NCBI GenBank assembly: GCA_037349105.1
Contig: JAYJMM010000116.1
Location: 4,836,001 to 4,900,000 of the forward strand
Length of the DNA: 64,000 nt
Origin: Limnomonas spitsbergensis
Lineage: Eukaryota; Chlorophyta; Chlorophyceae; Chlamydomonadales
Direction of reading: 5' to 3'
A program made the translations under genes and the position numbers. Under the pieces are notes generated by a model. It was not told the origin of the DNA and searched no databases. It saw only the letters and a program-made list of their open reading frames with translations. The stretch's first letter is position 1; every line of letters starts with the position of its first letter. Shown here in pieces: positions 55,607-64,000 of this stretch.

Positions 55607-58600
55607 GTGCTTCCCCGGACCTATCCGGGGACGATCAGCATGTCAAGCGAGCCCCGCGCTCCCGCTTTGGCAGCAAGGCCTCCTCCGAGCAGCAGGCTGC
55701 CACCCCCTTTCCAGGGAAGACCCCATTCGGCAGCACCCAGGAAGGAGCAGCAGGAGGGACAGGGGGGACAGCAGGGACAGGGAGACGAGCTGAAGGCGGC
55801 CCAGGAGGGACAAGGGGAGGAGATGCAGGTCAGCGTGGCAATCATCGCCCTGCCCCCCCAGAGGAGGACTGCTGGGAGGATGAGGAGGACGACGACCAGG
55901 AGGGGTATAGGCAGGTGGGGGAGGGAGGGCGTGTGGAGGCGGGCCATCCTCGAAGTCGGCGACAAGAGCAGCAGCAGCTACCTCAACAACAGAGGCCAGA
56001 CCAGCAACATGGCCGCCCGCACAGCCCCTCCGACGCTGGGGGCTTTCCCGCTGACTCCTGGCTGCCCCTGTCCTCTCCGCAACACCTGCAACAACAGGAG
56101 CAACAGCAGCAACAGGCGGTGTGGCAGCAGCAACAACAGGCGATGGCTCTTCGCAACGACTGGATCCCGCTACCGACCTTCAACCCAAGCATGCAACAAC
56201 AACAACATGTTGCGCAACACCCGTGGATGCAACAACAGTTGTTGCAACAGCAGCAACAACAACAGCAACAACATCATCAGCCTGCCGAACAACATCCATG
56301 GATGCAACAACAGCAGCAGCAACAGCAACAACAGCAGCAGCAACAGCAGCCACACCTGGCCCATGATTGGATTCCATTACCGAGGCGTGATGGCTCCCAG
56401 GCCGCGTCACATCCCTCTCAGTGGTCCACTATGAACAGCATGGCGCCACCTGCTGCTACGGTCCCAATCCCTAGGGAGGGGCACGGAGCCGCAGCAGGGG
56501 ATTACGCAGTGGGTTTCGGAGCAAGCCCCAGCTACGCCCGTGCCCCTGCTGCTGCTGCCTTGGGCGACATCTACAGTCGCGTGTCCAGCACCTCTCCCCA
56601 CGAGCGCTCCTCATCTGCTGGCGCAGGGGGGGCGGGTGCACCCAACCCTATCAGCACCTGGCGTCCTCCCCCGCTGCCCAAGTCTGCCTCCTCTGCGTCG
56701 TTGTATTACCCGCAGGCGCTGTATTCGCCGCCTAGCCGCCTCCTGCTGCAACAACCGGAACGGACATTGGTGTCCACTGGGCCGACTGCCGCATCCCTGG
56801 GGGCCTACATGTATGCCCTGAGGAGGATCCAGGTGATGAGGGTTTAGGGATTAGGGCATAAACCTGGTTAAGGTCACCTGAGGAGGAATCAGGTGATGAG
56901 GGTTTAGGGATTAGGGCCTACATGGCAACCCCAAGGAGGGGTCGGGTGATGAGGGTTAAGGGATTAGGGCCTACATGGCAACCCCGAGGAGGGGTCGGGT
57001 GATGAGGGTTAAGGGATTAGGGCCTACATGGCAACCCCGAGGAGGGGTCGGGTGATGAGGGTTAAGGGATTAGGGCCTACATGGCAACCCCGAGGAGGGG
57101 TCGGGTGATGAGGGTTAAGGGATTAGGGCCTACATGGCAACCCCGAGGAGGGGTCGGGTGATGAGGGTTTAGGGATTAGGGCCTACATGGCAACCCCGAG
57201 GAGGGGTCGGGTGATGAGGGTTAAGGGATTAGGGCCTACATGACAACCCCGAGGAGGGGTCGGGTGATGAGGGTTAAGGGATTAGGGCCTACATGGCAAC
57301 CCCGAGAAGGGGTCGGGTGATGAGGGTTTAGGGATTAGGGCCTACATGGCAACCCCGAGGAGGGGTCGGGTGATGAGGGTTAAGGGATTAGGGCCTACAT
57401 GGCAACCCCGAGGAGGGGTCGGGTGATGAGGGTTAAGGGATTAGGGCCTACATGACAACCCCGAGGAGGGGTCGGGTGATGAGGGTTAAGGGATTAGGGC
57501 CTACATGGCAACCCCGAGGAGGGGTCGGGTGATGAGGGTTAAGGGATTAGGGCCTACATGGCAACCCCGAGGAGGGGTCGGGTGATGAGGGTTAAGGGAT
57601 TAGGGCCTACATGGCAACCCCGAGGAGGGGTCGGGTGATGAGGGTTAAGGGATTAGGGCCTACATGGCAACCCCGAGGAGGGGTCGGGTGATGAGGGTTA
57701 AGGGATTAGGGCCTACATGGCAACCCCGAGGAGGGGTCGGGTGATGAGGGTTAAGGGATTAGGGCCTACATGGCAACCCCGAGGAGGGGTCGGGTGATGA
57801 GGGTTTAGGGATTAGGGCCTACATGGCAACCCCGAGGAGGGGTCGGGTGATGAGGGTTAAGGGATTAGGGCCTACATGACAACCCCGAGGAGGGGTCGGG
57901 TGATGAGGGTTAAGGGATTAGGGCCTACATGGCAACCCCGAGAAGGGGTCGGGTGATGAGGGTTTAGGGATTAGGGCCTACATGGCAACCCCGAGGAGGG
58001 GTCGGGTGATGAGGGTTAAGGGATTAGGGCCTACATGGCAACCCCGAGGAGGGGTCGGGTGATGAGGGTTAAGGGATTAGGGCCTACATGGCAACCCCGA
58101 GGAGGGGTCGGGTGATGAGGGTTAAGGGATTAGGGCCTACATGGCAACCCCGAGGAGGATCCAGGTGATGAGGGTTAAGGGATTAGGGCCTACATGGCAA
58201 CCCCGAGGAGGATCCAGGTGATGAGGGTTAAGGGATTAGGGCCTACATGGCAACCCCGAGGAGGGGTCGGGTGATGAGGGTTAAGGGATTAGGGCCTACA
58301 TGGCAACCCCGAGGAGGATCCAGGTGATGAGGGTTAAGGGATTAGGGCCTACATGGCAACCCCGAGGAGGGGTCGGGTGATGAGGGTTAAGGGATTAGGG
58401 CCTACATGGCAACCCCGAGGAGGGGTCGGGTGATGAGGGTTTAGGGATTAGGGCCTACATGACAACCCCGAGGAGGGGTCGGGTGATGAGGGTTAAGGGA
58501 TTAGGGCCTACATGACAACCCCGAGGAGGGGTCGGGTGATGAGGGTTAAGGGATTAGGGCCTACATGGCAACCCCGAGGAGGGGTCGGGTGATGAGGGTT

Positions 58601-59669
58601 TAGGGATTAGGGCCTACATGGCAACCCCGAGGAGGGGTCAGGCAAGCATTGCAGAGATCATGGGGTCGAGGGTTAAGGGAAGAGGAGAGCCGAGGAGGGA
58701 GCAGGTGTTCGGGGGAGAGCAGGTGTGTCGAAGGGGGAGCTAAAAGAGTGGGTTGGTGAGGGGTATTGAACGTACCAATGTGACTGACGCACATATCACG
58801 TGTTTTGCTCCGCTGCCCCCCTCTGTCAGGCCAACCAGCAGCAGCAGATGCAGCAGCAGCAGCAGCAGATCCCATCTGCCCGCCAGCATGCCTGGGGCGC
58901 CCCTCCTCTTGAGGACGGCCCCGTCCGCCTGCAGGACGGCAACATGTCCCAGCCAGGCGATGAAGGGGAGGGAGGAGGAGGTGTGGGCCTGCCTGGCATG
59001 CCTAGCAGTGGCGGCACGGCAGGCCCCTTAACCCAACCGACGTGGCCTGCCTCCCCGCTGGGGAACATGCCGTGGGCATCACCGGCTGCGGCTGCAGGCA
59101 GGCCTGGCAGCGGTGGTAGTGCGGCATCAGGCAGACCGGGCAGTGGTGCAGCCCCTTACAACTTTAACTATGCAGCAGGTGCGCAGGGGAGAGGCGGCGC
59201 ATGACGGGGGAGACTCTGCGGCCAACAAGCGTGTGGAAGAAGGATCATCCTTAGTAGCAAGGGTTGGGCGCTCATGACTCATAGCAACAACATGACTGGA
59301 TTCAGTATTAACTATTGGGTGAACTTGTCGCAGCAGTCTCATCGTTAGGCCAAGATGCAACTCTTCCTACGGGCATCCATGCAGCAGCAGCAGCAGTAGG
59401 GGGGAGTCAGCAGGTGCATTCATGAGCAGGGTGCTGAAGGTGTAAGACTCCTTGTATCTGATCGTTTGGGATAGGCCTTTGGTGCTACTGTGCGGTATCA
59501 ATTTATTAAGTTGCTGTTCCCCCCTGCTGTAGCTGCTGCTGGAGGTGCGTTGCTGGGCCAGATGGGCAGCGGTGGGAACAGCGGAGGCGGAGGGGGCGGC
59601 AGCTGGGGAGCAGGACGGAACAGGTCCCCACAGCCCCTCAGTTTATCGAGGTCCTGGCGACAGCAATAA
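55607..59669 (+). CDS. Gln-rich low-complexity protein, three 3' exons
   Basis: Exons 55607-56832, 58830-59178 and 59533-59669; stop TAA at 59667-59669. All joins are GT-AG and in phase. The product (about 569 residues seen) starts GASPDLSGDDQHVKRAPRSR, has an acidic patch EEDCWEDEEDDDQEGY, then poly-Gln stretches with two DWIPLP motifs and three HPWMQQQ/NPSMQQQ motifs, then Ser/Pro/Gly-rich sequence. The second exon opens ANQQQQMQQQQQQIPSARQH. The third ends SLSRSWRQQ. There is no known enzyme domain; such proteins are often RNA-binding or transcription-associated, but that is only a guess. Upstream exons are not identified. AATAAA overlaps the stop and TGTAA lies at 60014. The second intron (59179-59532) holds no repeat array. 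Confidence 0.7.
56833..58641 (+). repeat. 54-bp minisatellite made of splice-donor copies, about 34 copies
   Basis: The last 32 bases of exon 55607-56832 (GGGCCTACATG, then GAGGAGGATCCAG) and the first bases of the intron (GTGATGAGGGTTTAGGGATT) form the repeat unit. Most copies have GAGGAGGGGTCGG before GTGATGAGG; several keep GAGGATCCAG exactly (near 58153, 58207 and 58315). The TTTAGGG words in it look telomeric but come from the intron start. The array fills most of intron 56833-58829. Confidence 0.93.
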
Positions 59670-60871
59670 AAACCCTGAACCCTGTATCCTAGCCGTGACC
59701 CATTCAACCCTTGTACAGCCTGTGTACCGCCATTGTGCGTCTGTACTGTTGTACATGCTGGCGTCATACGGTCTGGCTGGCTGGCTTGACCATGCCGGCG
59801 GGTAAACATTTGTTCGATCCGTGTGGATCTTCCGGTGCTTCTGTTCATGTGTTGTTGACTTTCTGCTTCCACCATCCATGTTCCTTGACTCAGCAAGCGA
59901 GCGTGAACACTCTGTTCCCATCATGCTCCTGCCCCTCACTTCATTGTGATGTCGAATGTATTAAATGGTGTTCTCTTAGGATGACATGGATGAGCTTTGA
60001 GCGGGCCCAGAGGTGTAACGTTATTGACATGGATGAGCATTTCGTTTTTGTTCGTTGTGCACTGCTGCCTGGCCCCTCCGAAGAAGGCAATGAGATAAAT
60101 GCGCTCACTTCGTTCCGACCCTTAGTTGCATGCCGGGTTGAAAGCGATTCAAAACATAGTGTTTCTGTCGGACATCCTGCTTGGTAATGCATCCCTTGTT
60201 GGCAGCGTCAGTGGAGGCCATGGCCTCGCATCTAGCTAACTAGTTACTAGGTGGTATGCAGCGTTGGGCAGGCCTCCGTGCTACGTCGTAGAGTCAGGGA
60301 TCAGGTGTAGGCAGTCTGAATTTTTTCCTCCGGGCTTATAATATGTCTGATGATTAAATGTTTTCCCCCGGGCTTAAAAATGTCTGATGATTGAATGTTT
60401 TCCTCCGGGCTTATAATATGTCTGATGATTTATCACTTGTAGGGAGGCCATTTTCAATCCATCCCTCAAATTCTCGACCCTGGTATTCCAGAGTACAAAA
60501 TTTCCTTTGATAAGATCCGTGGGAGACATCAGCCAGGGCCTGGCGGCCAGGACTTAAGAGCAAGGCCCTTAGTCCAGAGATAAAGGGTAGTTGGCATGCC
60601 AGGGCCTAGCTGTTTTCGACCCACGATTTTGTGTACCCTGGAATTGTTCGAAAATTCAGCTTTCATGCTTCCTCTTAGTCAGGGTCATTGTTGTCCACAA
60701 GGCTGCAAAGGCTCGGCCACATGGGTGCCTGACTGAGTGTCTAGCCGGGAGAAAAACGAACTTAAGCCTAGAAGAGCAAGGCAAAGACGGAAAATGAGAA
60801 GGAAAAGGCCATCTCAAAAAGTAGAAGGAAGTCCGAAGAACCATTGGGCAGTCAAGATCACAGCCTCCAAG
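59670..60871. other. 3' flank and spacer with a 37-bp triplet repeat
   Basis: A 37-bp unit (TCCGGGCTTATAATATGTCT then GATGATTAAATG) occurs three times at 60328-60435. At 60705-60750, GCTCGGCCACATGGGTGCCTG matches the 3' region of the LINE fragment at 62755 and 62965, so a solo LINE tail may lie here. No gene seen. Confidence 0.5.
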
Positions 60872-61060
60872 AAAGAGAAACGTAAGAAACACATCAAACA
60901 GCAGAACCCTGAACCCTAAAGTAAGAAACACACCAAGCAGTAGTACCCTTAACCCTAAAGCAAGGAACACACCAAACAGTATAACCCTGAACCCTAAAGC
61001 AAGGAACACACCAAACAGTAGAACCCTTAACCTTAAAGCAAGACACACACCAAGCAGACT
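60872..61060. repeat. 40-bp tandem repeat, about 4.5 copies
   Basis: The unit AAGCAAGGAACACACCAAAC followed by AGTATAACCCTGAACCCTAA. It lies just downstream of the QRE protein stop codon. The open minus-strand frame through it is a repeat artefact. Confidence 0.85.
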
Positions 61061-61066
61061 GATGGC

Positions 61067-62005
61067 CTAGCCGTCAGCCAAATTGATCAGTGCCTCAGCA
61101 GCCTCAACAGCCGCCACACGGTCATGCCGCTCCTGCTGCTGGGTGTCCGGCCCCGGCTGGGCAGCATAGGCAGCAGCTACATATACAGCCCATTCAAAGG
61201 CCACTTGTTCCCTCTGCTCCTGCTCCCTCTGCTCCTGCTCCCTCTGCCGTTGCTCCTTTTTCTGCTGTTCCCTCTGCTCCTGCTCCCTTTGCTCATGCTC
61301 CTTCTGTTCCTGCTCCCTCTGCTGCTGCTCCCTGTTTTGTTGTTCCCTCTTTTGCTGCTCCCTCTGTTCCTGCCCCCTCTGTTCCTGCTCCCTCTGTTCC
61401 TGCTCCCTCTGTCGCTGCTCCCTGTTCTGCTGCTCCCTCTTCTGCTGCTCCCTCTTCTGCTGCTCCCTCTGCTCATGCTCCCTCTGCTCCTGCTCCCTCC
61501 GCTGCTGCTCCCTGTTCTGATGCTCCCTGTTCTGCTGTTCCCTCTTCTGCTGCTCCCTCTGGTCATGCTCCCTCTGCTCCTGCTCCCTGTGCTCATGCTC
61601 CCTCTGCTGCTGCTCCTTGTTCTGCTGCTCCTTGATCTGCTGCTCCCTCTGCTGCTGCTCCTTCTGTTTTTGCTCCCTCTGTATGTGCTCCTTCTGCTCC
61701 CTCCGTTGCTGCTCCATTTGTCGCTCTTCCTGCTGTTGCTGCTGCCGTTCCTTCTGTTGCCGCTTCTCTTGTCGTTGCTCAATAGCCTGCTTTCGCATCA
61801 GCCGCTGCTCAATCTGCTGAAACCGCCGTTGCGGCTGTTGTTGGAGCTGCTGCTGCGGTTGCTGTTGCTGCGGCGGTTGTTGTTGCCGCAGATGGGCATC
61901 GAGCTGAGCTGCAGAACTGGCATGAACCTGCTCATGCTCCCGCTGCTGTTGTTTCTGATGTTGCCGCTTCCGTTTCTTCTTCTCTTTCTCTGTGAGTGAA
62001 TCCTC
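61067..62005 (-). CDS. Gln/Arg/Glu-rich coiled-coil protein, terminal exon
   Basis: The acceptor TCGCTCAG ends at 62006; the frame runs 312 codons to TAG at 61067-61069. It begins EDSLTEKEKKKRKRQHQKQQ, has a Gln-rich stretch, and then about 40 copies of a five-residue motif close to REQEQ, with REQQK, REHEQ and REQQN variants. A non-repetitive end follows: VAFEWAVYVAAAYAAQ and AAVEAAEALINLADG. The repeat should form long charged alpha-helices. The coding strand is clear because the end is non-repetitive and the opposite frame is only Leu/Pro. Upstream exons are not seen. Confidence 0.6.
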   Translation of the reverse strand, partial: EDSLTEKEKKKRKRQHQKQQQREHEQVHASSAAQLDAHLRQQQPPQQQQPQQQLQQQPQRRFQQIEQRLMRKQAIEQRQEKRQQKERQQQQQEERQMEQQRREQKEHIQREQKQKEQQQREQQIKEQQNKEQQQREHEHREQEQREHDQREQQKREQQNREHQNREQQRREQEQREHEQREQQKREQQKREQQNREQRQREQEQREQEQRGQEQREQQKREQQNREQQQREQEQKEHEQREQEQREQQKKEQRQREQEQREQEQREQVAFEWAVYVAAAYAAQPGPDTQQQERHDRVAAVEAAEALINLADG

Positions 62006-62067
62006 CTGAGCGACATTGAAGTCAACAGTGAGTCACCATGTCAAACAATTAATGCAGGCAAAAAAAC

Positions 62068-62644
62068 ATGGGAAAGTGCATTCATGCCGTATGGGAAAGT
62101 GCATTCATGCCGTATGGGAAAGTGCATTCATGCCGGATGGGACAGTGCATTCATGCCGTAAGGGAAAGTGCATTCATGCCGTATGGGAAAGTGCATTCAT
62201 GCCGTATGGGAAAGTGCATTCATGCCGTATGGGAAAGTGCATTCATGCCGTATGGGAAAGTGCATTCATGCCGTATGGGAAAGTGCATTCATGCCGTATG
62301 GGAAAGTGCATTCATGCCGTATGGGAAAGTGCATTCATGCCGGATGGGAAAGTGCATTCATGCCGTATGGGAAAGTGCATTCATGTCCTATGGGAAAGTG
62401 CATTCATGCCGAATGGGAAAGTGCATTCATGCCGGATGGGAAAGTGCATTCATGCCGTATGGGAAAGTGCATTCATGCCGTATGGGAAAGTGCATTCATG
62501 CCGTATGGGAAAGTGCATTCATGTCGTATGGGAAAGTGCATTCATGCCGTATGGGAAAGTGCATTCATGCCGAATGGGAAAGTGCATTCATGCCGTATGG
62601 GAAAGTGCATTCATGCCGTATGGGAAAGTGCATTCATGCCGTAT
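62068..62644. repeat. 23-bp minisatellite, 25 copies
   Basis: The unit ATGGGAAAGTGCATTCATGCC plus GT, very uniform, with GGAT, GAAT, TCCT and TCGT variants. It lies directly upstream of the QRE protein exon on its gene strand, so it is probably intronic. Three plus-strand frames are open through it and are artefacts. Confidence 0.96.
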
Positions 62645-62664
62645 TGAGCATGCTGTGGGAGACC

Positions 62665-62730
62665 CCAAGAGGAAGAATGTATTCCCAAGAAGAGTGTATT
62701 CCCGAGAAGAGTGTATTCCCAAGAAGAGTC
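62665..62730. repeat. 17-bp tandem repeat, left block
   Basis: Copies of AAGAAGAGTGTATTCCC, about 4. The same unit recurs at 63389-63442 on the other side of a LINE fragment. Confidence 0.88.
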
Positions 62731-63388
62731 AGTATCGTTACACCTCTGGGCCCGCTCAAAGCTCGGCCGCGTGGGCGCCCAACTGTTCAGAAGGGAGTAA
62801 AGAAGGAACTAAAAGGAAGAGAGGGGGAAAGGAACAAAAGGAGAGGCCGGGAAGGCAACGAAGACCAAGTCCAAACACCTGAGTTCCACTAGAGACTAAC
62901 CCTCAACAAAGCCTCTAAAAGAAAGATAAGTTTAGAAAAGCAAGAGAATCCCACCCCGGCTTGGCTGCGAGGGCGCCCCACTGATCAGAAGGGAGAAGAG
63001 AAGAAACTAAAAAGGGGGCAAACAACCCCCCCCCGAAAAAAACGGACCAAAAGAGAAGGCCGGAAAGGCCAACGACACCGGCCTCAGAAACCCTGGAGAC
63101 TAACCCTCAAGAATGCCCACAGCACAGTCCACAAAAGCAAGTGCGTCCCACCCATGCTCAGCATGGTACAACTGGTGGAAGTTAGTGGCAGCGCCCGGAG
63201 GACCTGCCCACCCTCGCTCCCGTAACTGCTCCCTGACACTAGGGCACTGGAAGCACACATGCAGTGCATCCTCTACCTGCTCGCTATCCCCCCTTGCCCA
63301 ACACCGCTGGCAGCAGCGTGCCTGTCGCCGCTGACCGTTGCGCCGTCCTCTGGTATCAGCAGTGCTGATCGCGCCAAGCCGCAGTCGC
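62731..63388 (-). mobile_element. LINE 3' fragment with zinc-knuckle end
   Basis: The minus strand from about 63385 to 63109 reads GRRNGQRRQARCCQRCWARG, then EDALHVCFQCPSVREQLRER and ends VDCAVGILEG before a stop. The CxxC...HxxxxC arrangement is the C-terminal zinc finger of many LINE reverse transcriptases. The 3' UTR follows down to about 62731 and contains a two-copy GCGCCC / CAGAAGGGAG block (62770 and 62975). The fragment is bounded on both sides by the 17-bp repeat. Confidence 0.72.
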
Positions 63389-63442
63389 CAAGAAGAGTGT
63401 ATTCCCAAGAAGAGTGTATTCCCAAGAAGTGTGTATTCCCAA
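63389..63442. repeat. 17-bp tandem repeat, right block
   Basis: About 3 copies of AAGAAGAGTGTATTCCC, the last with AAGAAGTGTG. Matches the block at 62665-62730. Confidence 0.85.
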
Positions 63443-63917
63443 GTGATCACACATGATGAGATGAGTTGGCTTGACATGTTAACACACAGTCTCATGCCTT
63501 GCCATCTTAGCGCATTGCAAACAACTGCTTCCTTTCAAACCTCTGTTTTCCTGTCAGTCTGAGCTCAAGACCAACCAATGCGCGCTCTCCCACCTCCCCA
63601 CCTAACACCTCCTCATCTTACTTTTGTTGCCGCCCTCTTCATCAGACACAGCGTTCCGTCCAGTCTCTTCCTGATCTCAACGACTTCCCCTATTTTGACT
63701 TGATTTGCGGTGACAAATGGTCCCAAGCCCTTCAGGAAATATTGTTTGACCTGCACACAATGCAAAGGGAATGCAAGAGTATTAATGCAGAAATGAAGGC
63801 AAATAAACTGATTCAGCTATGTGGCTGACTGGCTGTCTCCATGTTTAAATCGTCAACTGAGACCAAAGGCAATTTCCTTGTCGAATGCATGGGTTTAACT
63901 TTGTTTATTCTTGGTAG
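63443..63917. other. Spacer, nothing recognised
   Basis: Unique sequence, moderately AT-rich. No exon supported on either strand. Confidence 0.35.
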
Positions 63918-63995
63918 AACAAAAGAAAGTTCGCCCAGTTTGAGCATGGAGGTTAAGGAGACAGCGCAGCTTGGGGCCTCGCCGTTACCATGAGG
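63918..63995 (-). mobile_element. SINE-like short repeat, diverged copy
   Basis: The plus strand reads AACAAAAGAAAG, then TTCGCCCAGTTTGAGCATGG, AGGTTAAGGAGAC and AGCGCAGCTTGGGGCCT. It aligns along its length with 38392-38470 and runs toward the end of the window. Confidence 0.45.
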
Positions 63996-64000
63996 CAAAT

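Noticed and set aside
56833..58641. Interstitial telomere array (TTTAGGG words)
   Set aside because: The words occur once per 54-bp unit and derive from the intron start; they are not tandem telomere repeats.
61124..61999. Plus-strand Leu/Pro-rich frame
   Set aside because: Shadow of the QRE-coding exon on the opposite strand, which has a non-repetitive C-terminus and a fitting acceptor.
62016..62892. Plus-strand 274- and 288-codon frames of MGKCIHAVWESAF type
   Set aside because: Three overlapping frames are open through the 23-bp array; the tails run into LINE sequence.

Overview
This window looks like nuclear DNA from a eukaryote with intron-rich, GC-rich genes, most probably a chlorophyte green alga of the Chlamydomonadales type. 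The reasons are many short exons with clean GT-AG borders, Ala- and Gln-rich proteins, a TGTAA polyadenylation-type motif, broken non-LTR retrotransposons, and tandem repeats at every scale. Haematococcus-like genomes are known for such repeats, but I cannot assign a species. All gene models are hand-built from splice-site phase and protein-family resemblance; nothing was searched.

Layout. (1) 75-10784 is a 34/35-bp satellite of about 310 copies. (2) 11160-31645 holds minus-strand exons of a NIPA-like (DUF803) magnesium transporter. Its introns carry a 98-bp repeat, a 59-bp repeat, a 14.5-kb array of a 93/94-bp satellite (13117-27659), a 29-bp array and an inverted 15-bp array. (3) 32157-37103, minus strand, encodes a RING finger joined to a protein kinase, with SAM-like exons downstream. 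(4) 39233-39722 is a 15-bp minisatellite. (5) 40349-41696, minus strand, is an unrecognised Ala-rich protein. (6) 43089-51312, plus strand, is a gene ending in an HNH_2-like nuclease domain; a decayed LINE lies in its 5' part. (7) 52850-54190 holds a few possible exons and a 33-bp repeat. (8) 55607-59669, plus strand, is a Gln-rich protein whose introns carry 41-bp and 54-bp arrays. (9) 61067-62005, minus strand, is a QRE coiled-coil protein exon. It is followed by a 23-bp array and a LINE fragment lying between blocks of a 17-bp repeat.

The main result is a shared pattern. At ten or more exon-intron borders in four unrelated genes, the border itself (exon edge plus splice site) is tandemly repeated into the adjoining intron. 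Some cases are two to four decayed copies about 75-125 bp apart. Others are long regular arrays: 11 copies of a 59-bp donor unit, about 34 copies of a 54-bp donor unit, and about 13 copies of a 41-bp acceptor unit. This suggests that introns here grow by duplicating their own splice-site edges, and that some intronic minisatellites began as splice sites. Whether the two giant satellites arose the same way cannot be decided from this window.

Two genes show damage: an in-frame TGA in the NIPA-like gene and a frame offset in the kinase. They may be decaying, or the assembly may contain errors. The N-terminal half of the NIPA-like protein was not found.
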